Source: Candidatus Zipacnadia bacterium
GTDB lineage: Bacteria; Armatimonadota; UBA5377; JALGUK01
DNA: 9,674 nucleotides
NCBI GenBank assembly: GCA_029820875.1
Contig: JALGUK010000344.1
Location: 1 to 9,674, forward strand
Reading direction: 5' to 3'
Below, in pieces: positions 1 through 6,928 of this stretch (positions are counted from its first letter, which is position 1; the number at the start of each line of letters is the position of its first letter). The position numbers and the translations under genes are program-made. The notes under the pieces were generated by a model, which had not been told where the DNA came from, made no database searches, and saw only the letters and a program-made list of their open reading frames with translations.

Positions 1-120
1 TGGGATGACAGCGAGTTCCTGGTGGTGCAGCCGGGACAGAGGACATGTGAATCCTTCGACGAATATGTGATTTCGGCGGTGCCTTCCCGGGCGTCCGACC
101 GCGCCTTTTCTGGGGGATAG
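1..120 (+). CDS. C-terminal end of an unidentified protein (partial, 5' end outside window)
   Basis: An open frame runs from the first base to a TAG at 118-120, giving the last 39 residues of a protein that begins outside the window. The visible tail alternates hydrophobic and polar residues (SEFLVVQPGQ, then FDEYVISAVP) and has a PGQ turn, which looks like the last strands of a beta-sandwich, followed by a polar tail ending in SGG. I do not recognise the family and give no function. Its stop lies 4 nt before the ATG of the NIL-domain gene, so the two are probably co-transcribed and translationally coupled. The GGGGGA just before the stop (112-117) can serve as ribosome binding site for that next gene. 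Confidence 0.6.
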   Translation, partial: WDDSEFLVVQPGQRTCESFDEYVISAVPSRASDRAFSGG

Positions 121-124
121 ACCG

Positions 125-346
125 ATGGCAACGGTGCTGGTGCGGCTTACCTACCCAAAGGACCAGATTTCAGAGCCGGTGGTCTACTACCTTGGGCGGG
201 ACTTCAACCTCGTCACCAATATCCGCCGCGCGAACGTTTCCGCGGAGGAGGGCTGGATTGCTTTGGAGCTTGAGGGCAAGCCCGGCGACATCGAGCGGGG
301 CCTTAAGTGGGTTCAGTCACGTGGGGTTCAGGTGGAGCGGCTGTAG
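125..346 (+). CDS. Stand-alone NIL-domain protein
   Basis: This 73-residue protein is essentially one NIL domain, the ferredoxin-like small-molecule-binding fold found at the C-terminus of MetN methionine ABC-transporter ATPases and, in other organisms, as free-standing proteins or fused to 4Fe-4S ferredoxin domains. The expected pattern is present: an N-terminal strand (TVLVRLTYP), a helix with YYLGRDFNL, the NI-containing strand around residues 28-38, a strand WIALELEG (about 44-51), and a helix-strand end (GDIERGLKWVQSRGVQVERL). There is no Cys, so no Fe-S cluster. The start ATG follows the upstream stop by 4 nt and has a purine-rich GGGGGA ahead of it. In methanogens and some bacteria, NIL proteins partner with DUF39-type proteins in homocysteine formation; the partial upstream tail is too short to test that. 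The domain call is firm, the role (sulfur amino acid related or sensory) is inference. Confidence 0.85.
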   Translation: MATVLVRLTYPKDQISEPVVYYLGRDFNLVTNIRRANVSAEEGWIALELEGKPGDIERGLKWVQSRGVQVERL

Positions 347-380
347 TGAAATTCCCTTCCGCCGCCCGGGCTGTGCGAGC

Positions 381-587
381 CTATTCATCATGTGGAATCG
401 GCTCGTGAGCCTTGCGCCCGTAAACCCTCTCGTAGGCCTTGCAGTACGGACACAACCGGCTCTCGACCGCCTTGACGAGCCAGTACACCGCTCCTTTCTG
501 CTTCCTTCGCGCGTACCTGCAAAGCGGGCATTGCAGGCAGTGCCTCGCCAAATTCCTATCTCTCTCGGTTACCGTTTTTTCTCTCAT
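381..587 (-). CDS. Small zinc-ribbon-like protein, function unknown
   Basis: A 68-residue protein with two cysteine pairs, CLQCPLC near residues 17-23 and CPYC near 46-49, separated by about 23 residues, as expected for a zinc ribbon or rubredoxin-like knuckle. The segment between them (KQKGAVYWLVKAVESR) is amphipathic, and the tail (AYERVYGRKAHEPIP) is basic and looks conserved, although I cannot name a family. The ATG is supported by a GGAG (594-597) six nt upstream. It begins 26 nt after the stop of the TIM-barrel gene and is the last gene of the minus-strand array, converging with the NIL-domain gene with only 34 nt between their stops. It could bind nucleic acid or act as a small metal-binding accessory protein; neither is shown. 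It is a real gene by its RBS, cysteine pattern and intact frame. Confidence 0.72.
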   Translation of the reverse strand: MREKTVTERDRNLARHCLQCPLCRYARRKQKGAVYWLVKAVESRLCPYCKAYERVYGRKAHEPIPHDE

Positions 588-593
588 TATCGG

Positions 594-597
594 CTCC
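594..597 (-). promoter_or_regulatory. Ribosome binding site of the zinc-ribbon gene
   Basis: On the minus strand GGAG lies six nt before the ATG at 587, which supports this small gene and its start. Confidence 0.55.
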
Positions 598-613
598 GGT
601 GGATATGCTGCAC

Positions 614-2376
614 CTACTTCGCCTGTCTTTCGAATACACAGTCCGGTGAAAGCGAAAGCGCCGGCGGAAGCTCAGGCCCCATCGTGAGCCGCACGTCCTC
701 GAGGACTCCTTCATCCGCCTTGGTAAGTGACAGCGACCACACTTCCCCTGCGTGTTGCCCCGCGGAGACTGTCATCTTCAGAGCGTGGCTTTTCGGGGTT
801 GTCTGGCCGGTCGCAACGAGAGTGCCTCCAGGGCCGTAGACGCTCAATCGGGCAGTCTCCTCGCCGCCGGTGCGGATGGAGAGCGTAAACTGCCTAAGGC
901 CCCGGGGCACCTTGAAATACAGCCGCTTCGCGCCGCCGATGATTGCGAGCTCGTCGGCATAGAGCGCCACGGGCACGTCGGAGCCGAGCACCGAGAACGC
1001 GCAACTGCCGGCCGAGACGAGGACCGGATAGACTCCGTCGGTCGGGGGGATGAATGTTGCGGTCCCGTGCCCTCCCTGGGGTATCGTGCCTGAGGCAAGG
1101 TCCTTGCCCTGCGGGGTTTTGACGTGCCAGTTGAGGTCGGCTGTGTAGCTGCCGACCTGCTGATATGCAAGCTCGATGTGAACCGGCCGGCCGGCTTCAG
1201 CCGCGACCAGAAGCACATTGGTCGCTCTCAAGGACACGGCGGGGAACTTGTGCATCCGGCCGATCTCCGGCCTGCCTGCGGGCTTGAGTGTCCGGGACAC
1301 CCACGCTTCCGTGGTCTCGCGGGGCGTGTGCCATGCGTCCAGACGCCCCTGGTCTATCGCCTTGTTCGCCCATGTGAACCATTTGAAGTAGTCGGGATGG
1401 TCCTTGGTGTAGGTAGGCCCCTCGTAGAAGACCCAGTAGCCGTCGGTGACCTGCGAAATCATGACCGCGTTCTTCCCGCAGAACTCGGGATCTGCACCTT
1501 GCACGATCGGGTCGATTCCGCCGATGTAGATAAACGGTATGCCCGCCCTCTTTGGGACCTTCATATCCTGTTGGAGCTTGCGCATTCGGGATAAGCGGCC
1601 TCGGTCATAAACAGGGTGCCCGGAGCCGGATAGATGCAGAACTGGAACTTGGGATTGAACTTGTCGACCGCCTTTCGAAGCTCCCGGCACCGCGTGCGCC
1701 AGTAGTCGATTTGGAAGCGGGCGAACTCGTCGTGCAGGCCCTGGTCTTCAAGCCACTTCTTGCGCTGGACTGGTTCGAGCTTGGGGAGCTTCAGCCCCCT
1801 TGCATCAGCGAACTTGGCCATGATTATATCATCGTAGGAAAGGCCGTAGCAGTTGCCCATTTTCCCGCCCGGGGCGTAGTTTTCGAAATCCAGGAAGACG
1901 CCTATCAGGTACCTGTTCTTGGTGCTGAGCTTCGCATATTCGACGATGTAGCGGTTCATCCACTCCCACAGTTCGTCGGAGTTTGGGCTCCACAGCGGCT
2001 GCTCGGCGCCGTTTGCCCATACGAGCCTCTTCCCATCGCTTTCGGGGCTGTCCGGGGCCGCGAGTGTTCCCCGCATCCAGGGAATGTGATAGATTCCATA
2101 CTTCCTGCACCAGCGCGTGACGTTCCGCACGGCGCGCAGGTCATCGTATCCAGTGCGCGGGCAATACACGTTGAAGCCCGCGTCGGCGGTCTCCTTGACC
2201 ATCCACTCCTTGGTTACCCACCCCGCCTCCGGCTGCATCACCTTGTCAACGAGTATCCTGAACTTGACGGTGCGCCCGAGGTCATCACGTAGGGGCCCCT
2301 TGGCAGCGTAAACACCGCTTGCGAGGGCGAGCATTACTGCCAGCGTGGCGACCTGGACCATCATGCTGGTTTTCAT
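614..2376 (-). pseudogene. Secreted TIM-barrel, glycosidase-like protein with beta-rich C-terminus, broken by a frameshift
   Basis: As written the gene is in two pieces: 2376 down to a premature TGA at 1561-1563, and a second frame down to the stop at 614. Adding one base near 1585-1593 (for example GAATGC to GAAATGC) joins them smoothly (AYPE, then MRKLQQDM) into 587 residues. The chosen ATG starts a signal peptide (KTSMMVQVATLAVMLALAS, cleavage after VYA at about 24), so the product is exported. Residues about 35-370 look like a TIM barrel: strands such as FRILVDKV, GFNVYCPR, YGIYHIPW, LIGVFLDFENYA, FQFCIYPAP, IPFIYIGG and YWVFYEGP. The acids D163/E165 in DFEN and E319 in FYEGP sit where barrel glycosidases carry catalytic carboxylates; this is inference. 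Residues about 380-587 form one or two beta-sandwich modules. I cannot assign a known GH family. The gene lies 76 nt after the double-propeller gene and 26 nt before the zinc-ribbon gene. Sequencing error and true gene decay are both possible. Confidence 0.72.
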
Positions 2377-4248
2377 CGGACCAAGATCCCCCCTTTCGAG
2401 ACCGTTGCTCAAGTTACATTCTGTTGCGATGCCGGGTGTGTCCTGATTGTTGTCAGTCGACCGCCCGGAAGCCGAAGCTGTAAAGCCGCACCCCCTTCCC
2501 CTGCAGATGGAACCGCAGCCTGATATCCTTGCCGGTCGGCAGCGCATCTCCGCCTTTCCACGTCACCGGCACTGCGAGGCCGTCACGCTTGGGATGTATG
2601 CAGTCGGCTGCGCTGAAGCCCTCGATTGGTTCTCCCGTCGCGGCGTCCAGCACCTCCACGACAAGCGGGCGGGCATGGCCTGTGCCACCTTCGATGTTCA
2701 CCGTCAGCCCCCTCCGTGCCCCGGCGGGAGCCTGGATCGGGATGGTGGTGACAGTGCCGCGGTTGGTATCGGGTTTCGGAGTATAGTAGGTCCACCCGTT
2801 CACGCGGATAGTGGCAAGACCGACCTCGATTGCGGGATAGGCGAGGCCGTCCGTGCCGTGGTGGCATGTGGTGCCCTCATAGTAGACACGAAGGACATCG
2901 CCTTCGGGCAGTGTGGACTTACCGAAAACCCATCCGGCGTCCCAGGAACCGGGAGGGCCTACGGGGAGAGTCTTCTCCCCGTTCTTTACGCGAGTGAAGT
3001 TGAACCCGTCACGGCTGACAGCCAGCTCCCATTCCATGTGCATCTCGGTGTCACAGGGCACGTACTGGCACAGATAGAGTCCCTCGACGATGGCCACATG
3101 GGAGTCGTAGATCTCGTTCTCGCCTTTCCCTGCACAGGCATCCAGGAATACCTGGGCACGCACGGTGTAGGCGTCCTCAACGGGGCGGCCGGCAGGCGTC
3201 GTGACCGGTGGCGTACCATACGGGTCATCCGGATCAAGGAAGTTCTCCGCACCGGCCCAGCGCAGCAGGTCCGATGACCACATCATGCCGCAGGAGCGAC
3301 CGCTTGCTGTGTAAACACGACCGTAGACCTTGATGCGCCGCTCCGGGATGTCCAATGTATCCCACAGATTGGGCCTGCCTCCCTCCCGAATGGCATTGAA
3401 CACGGACGTCTCCGGACCGTCTGTCCAATGCTTGCCGTCCGGCGAGTACTGTACACAATATGAGCCTTTGGCCCAGCCGTAATCCCCACATCTGACCGTG
3501 CGCATGAATCTCTTTGCCGGGTCGGACTGGTCGGGGTTGTCGAAGTAGCCCCGCCTGACCGGATTATCGGCGTCGGGACGCGGGTCCGGCGGAGGCAAGT
3601 CTTCTGGAAGTTTCTCCACTTTCTGCCAGTGGATGCCGTCCGTGCTGATTGCCAGGCCGTCATGCTTCCACTCTTCATTGTCCCAGCTCTGGTAGGTGTA
3701 GTGCATAACATAGGTGGACCCGTGCTTGCGCACCGGACCGATTCTCACGTGGCGGTCATCCTTGCTGCCCGGGGGGCCGGGGGACAGAAGCGGGTTCGCC
3801 GGGTGCTTGGTCATCTGGTTGAGGACGAAGTCGACGCCGGAGGTCTCCCCGACCTCAAGCGAGTCCAGGAACATTACCTCGCGGTCCTCGGTCACCGAGA
3901 GCGTTGGGATTTTCAGGCGGTCGAAGATGACGCGGTCTGCAGCGAAGAAGAGCACCCCGGCGTCCGTCGCCGTCGGCGGCATGTGCTTCTCTGCGGTCAC
4001 CGGAAGGCTGGGTGCGTTGAAAGGCCCGCGACATTCCTGCACCTGGCCGAATTCCTCTCCCATCCAGCGCGCGCAGTAAGCCCAGCGGCGTGTCGTGTTC
4101 TGCCAAAGCGCCCAGGCCACGCCGTGCCGGTCGCGGAAAAGGACCGGCCAGCCCAATTGCTCAAGCATGGGAATGACCTTCCCCTGAAACCGTCTATCCC
4201 ATATCCCCCGGCGGCTAACGATAATCTCCTCGGACTTGGCGAGACAGC

Positions 4249-4298
4249 CGGTGCGCCATCCCTCTTTCGTCAACGGTGCGCCATCCCTCTTTCGTCAA
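4249..4298. repeat. Perfect 25-bp tandem duplication inside the double-propeller gene
   Basis: Positions 4249-4273 and 4274-4298 are identical 25-mers placed head to tail (each begins CGGTGCGCC and ends TTTCGTCAA). Because 25 is not a multiple of three, the second copy shifts the reading frame. Read on the minus strand, both copies encode LTKEGWRT in their own frame, and deleting either copy joins the flanking frames exactly. Confidence 0.95.
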
Positions 4299-4670
4299 GG
4301 TCGCGAAGCCGAGACGCGAGCCTCCGCCCTCGCGCTCATTGAGGTATCTGTCACCACCAAGGGTCACGCTCTTGATGCCCTCATACTGGAAGCAGACGAG
4401 CGGACGTCCGCCGACGACAACGATGGAAGGATGGAATGACTGCCCCCGCGCGGCCCGCTCAGCCGGCAGCCACACGCCCTCCCTGGTGCGGCGTGCCACC
4501 CAAATCTCGAAGTCGCGCCGGAAAGCGAGATAGACCGAGCCGTCCGGCGCGAGGTCCATCACGGCCTCCTGGCACTCCCGCTCCGTGAAGGGGAGGGGTG
4601 GGGGATAGCTTGGTTTTTTGCCTGGCTGTGCCTTCTCATCGCCCGCGGCGGTCGGGTTGGCGTCATCGGC

Positions 4671-4695
4671 CTCGCGACGGCTTCCCGTCGGCGAG
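4671..4695. other. Strong GC-rich hairpin at the +1 frameshift site
   Basis: CTCGCGACGG (4671-4680) pairs with CCGTC-GCGAG (4685-4689 and 4691-4695) across a CTTC loop, leaving only G4690 as a bulge. The frame of the double-propeller gene is one base too long in just this stretch, and 4683-4686 is also a C-rich run within TTCCCG. Such structures cause both polymerase slippage and sequencing compressions, so this is the likely place of the extra base. Confidence 0.7.
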
Positions 4696-5374
4696 GGACA
4701 TATAGTAGACCGTATCGTCGTGCGAATAGCATATCACCACATTCCCGCGGGCATCCAACATGATGTCTCCAGGATGGCAGGGAACTTTCACTACCTGCCG
4801 CGGCTCCGACCACGCTCGCTTGTCGCGCAACTTCTCAGGAGTGGCGTCTTTGATGTTGGCTGTTACGTACCATAGCCCGTTATCGCCGCACCAGACCACG
4901 TGAAGCCGGTCGCGGCCGTCCACAACCATGCTTGCACCGGTCACAGTTTCCTCGCTGGGGAAAACGGCTGCCGGCTCGCTTCCCACAAGCTCCAGGAGCG
5001 ACAGGTCGCCACCTGCGACCCGTGGTCCGTGCCCTGTTGCGAGAAACAGGCTCTGGCGGTCTTTCTCCACCAGGACGAACCACGTGCCGACGCTGTCGCG
5101 GGCGATCTGGCGGCCGTTGGCCGGCAGGATATCGAAGTTCATCGAGACCTTCGCGGACTTAGGCGTCACCAGCAATGGATCGCGGCTTCGCGGGCGTAAC
5201 TGCAGCATGAATGGGTCCCACTTGCTGAGGTAGTCCTTTGGATTCGTGGGGTAGGGCGGCATTGACGTATAATTTTGATAAGCCTGGGCCATCGCGGCCA
5301 CCGGCAGACACAGCACAAGAAGCAGTGCAAGCTTCGGAACAAACCAGAACACGTGCGTGTCAGTCACGACTGAG

Positions 5375-5382
5375 TCCTCCTT
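5375..5382 (-). promoter_or_regulatory. Shine-Dalgarno that sets the GTG start of the double-propeller gene
   Basis: AAGGAGGA on the minus strand lies 7 nt before GTG at 5367. An in-frame ATG at 5388 lies upstream of and directly next to this site and would put it inside the coding region, so the GTG is the better start. Confidence 0.75.
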
Positions 5383-5428
5383 AGGCATATTCGGCAGATG
5401 CGATATAGCGAGGCGGCCTGCCGGACGA

Positions 5429-6861
5429 CTAACGGTCCAGTGACGGCAGGGCGTCGAAGCTCAGGTCGCCTTCAGCTTCTGCCGGCGATTGAAATGAGCC
5501 GCCCGTGAGCGGCTCGAACCTGCGGATGTGGTCCTCGAGAATCGCCGCAAGTTCCCTGGCCACCGGCTTGTTGTCGGCCAGCACATTGGTCAGCTCTTGC
5601 GGGTCGTTCTCCAGGTCATAAAGCTCATAGCGGCCTGGTGTCTTCCGGTGACCCTCCTTCCACGGTTGGATATAATTCCATTTGCGCGTGCGGACGGACG
5701 CATGGTTGCCGAATGCGGTGACCACGTACTCCGGCGGAGTGCGCTCGCCCCTAGTCTGCGGCCAGATGTCCCGCCCGAGGACCCGCTCGGGAACATCCAG
5801 CCCCATCAAGTTCAGCACGGTGGGCATTATGTCCTGGTGCTGCACGAAGCCCTCGACTCTCCGGCCCGCAGCCTCTCCTTCTGGATGGCGAATCAACAGG
5901 GGCAGCCGCGTGCACTGGTTGCGCAGGCGGTCTGCGCCCTTGTGAAGCTCCCCCTGCTCCCCGAGCATGCACCCGTGGTCGGATGTGAAGACGATGAGGG
6001 TTTCGTCCAGGACGCCGCTGTTCCTGATGGTGTCCAGGAACTTGCCTACCCATGTGTCCACCAGCGTGACCTCCGCCGCGTAGGCGGTCCGGGCGTTGTC
6101 CACCTGCCGGGGCGTCATCTGCTCGACCCTTCCGGGCGGGATGCAGCCGTCGAGGCCCTCGTAACCCGGGTCATAGAGCCGCGCGTACTCCAGCGGCGGG
6201 TCCCACGGCTCATGCGGGTCGAAACAGTCCACGTACATGAAGAACGGGTTCGGGAGGTTATACTCCTCGAGCCACTGCGATGCCCGGGTCATTACCCTCG
6301 CCACCGATGTATCGGCATCGCTCTTCCAGTCCTTGCGGTTCATCAGGTGCTGTATAATCCACGCCCGGTCCCCAAGCGGCACCGACTCGTAGCGCGCTTG
6401 CTCCAGAAGTTCCCGAACCTGATCGCGGTCCTCCACCTTGTACGGGTCGTCTTCCTGGCCGCGGACCCACAGCCAGGTATCGTAACCGCGGTGGAAGTTC
6501 TTGCCTGGCTTCATCATGTGGTAGACGTCGGTGACGAAGCAGGAGAAGTAGCCGTGCTTGCGCAGATGCTCGGCGAGGGTTACGTCCTCGTCATAAAGCG
6601 GATGCCAGCCCTCGAGTTGGACCATGTCGCTTGCCTGGGGACGGTAGATAAAGGGAAAGATGTTGCGCCCCGTCTTGATGACGCGCCTGGCGGGAAGTGT
6701 CGGGAGGCCCTCGGCGTCGGGAGGCCCTCGGCATAAGCGTCCATAAAAACAACGCTCTCGGCGGCTAGCTTGTCGAGGTTGGGGGTTTTAATCCAATCAT
6801 TGCCGTAGGCGCCAAGGTAGTCCCAGCGGAATGTGTCACTTACTATGATGACCAAATTCAC
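5429..6861 (-). pseudogene. Sulfatase (alkaline-phosphatase superfamily) homologue with Thr at the formylglycine position, broken by a 17-bp duplication
   Basis: The N-terminal frame (NLVIIVSDTFRWDYLGAYGN) and the long C-terminal frame are separated by the 17-bp duplication at 6699-6732. Removing one copy gives an unbroken 471-residue protein, a normal sulfatase length. Family features: the metal-binding Asp in IIVSD (D9), TPNLDKLAAES, FDPHEPWDPP, TSDHGCMLGEQ (D289, H290), ELHKG, and a C-terminal RYELYDLENDPQELTN. The repaired active-site segment is GLPTLPARRVIKTGR: where classical sulfatases have C/S-x-P-x-R with the Cys or Ser converted to formylglycine, this has Thr49. Thr is the nucleophile in nucleotide pyrophosphatase/phosphodiesterases of the same superfamily, so the reaction may not be sulfate-ester cleavage. 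The GTG at 6861 is preferred because the core fold begins there; an ATG at 6948 would overlap rhaA by 20 nt. No signal peptide, so probably cytoplasmic. It follows rhaA by 67 nt. Confidence 0.82.
6699..6732. repeat. Perfect 17-bp tandem duplication inside the sulfatase gene
   Basis: GTCGGGAGGCCCTCGGC occurs at 6699-6715 and again at 6716-6732, directly adjacent. The length adds two bases modulo three and so breaks the frame exactly at the catalytic-loop segment. With one copy removed the flanking frames join and recover the sulfatase signature TLPARR. Confidence 0.95.
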
Positions 6862-6928
6862 CGGTCCAGCATCTCCCTTGCCGGTTTGAATGCGGTTGGT
6901 TTCGGGAATGTTTTTGAGGCCCGGGCTT

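Larger units (their letters stand above)
2453..5367 (-). pseudogene. Large secreted double beta-propeller (sialidase-like plus GH32/GH43-like) protein, broken by two frame disruptions
   Basis: Three frames join into one 962-residue protein. Frame one runs from 5367 to a TGA at 4663-4665; an extra base in the hairpin at 4671-4695 shifts it. The second frame continues (EADDANPTAAGDEK, then a Pro-rich linker, then VMDLAPDGSVYLAFRRD) to the 25-bp tandem duplication at 4249-4298; removing one copy (GFATLTKEGWRTGCLAKSEE) leads into the third frame, which ends at the TGA at 2453-2455. I chose the GTG at 5367 because AAGGAGGA lies 7 nt upstream; it starts a signal peptide ending near AMAQA. Residues about 35-500 hold sialidase-like blades with Asp-box-like turns (DGRDRLHVVW, DARGNVVICY, APDGSVYLAF). 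A second propeller of GH32/GH43 type begins at KHPANPLLSP (about 511) with STDGIHW (566), SPDGKHW (633), WSSDLLRW (688) and VSRDGFNF (775). A beta-sandwich ending LYSFGF (953-958) closes it. Likely a periplasmic or extracellular glycan-acting protein; substrate and catalysis are unproven. Confidence 0.75.

Noticed and set aside
347..380. Terminator between the convergent NIL and zinc-ribbon genes
   Set aside because: Only a short GCCCGGGC palindrome with no T tract on either strand.
1575..1600. Programmed -1 ribosomal frameshift in the TIM-barrel gene
   Set aside because: No X-XXY-YYZ slippery heptamer in the zero frame and no evident downstream pseudoknot; a missing base is simpler.
1552..2292. 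246-codon plus-strand frame
   Set aside because: Antisense shadow of the TIM-barrel gene, which has a signal peptide and coherent protein sequence.
2377..2547. In-frame extension of the TIM-barrel gene upstream of 2376
   Set aside because: It would overlap the end of the double-propeller gene and put a non-conserved Cys/Arg-rich stretch before a clear signal peptide; the ATG at 2376 fits better.
2447..3277. 276-codon plus-strand frame
   Set aside because: Antisense shadow of the double-propeller gene C-terminal half; no domain and no supporting start signal.
5528..6736. 402-codon open frame on the plus strand
   Set aside because: It lies antisense to the sulfatase gene, whose family motifs are unmistakable; the plus-strand translation is a GC-rich shadow with no recognisable domain.
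6733..6760. Apparent PRAS motif in the unrepaired sulfatase frame, resembling C-x-P-S-R-A-S
   Set aside because: It is made by translating the second copy of the 17-bp duplication in a shifted frame; the repaired TLPARR fits the flanking family sequence.
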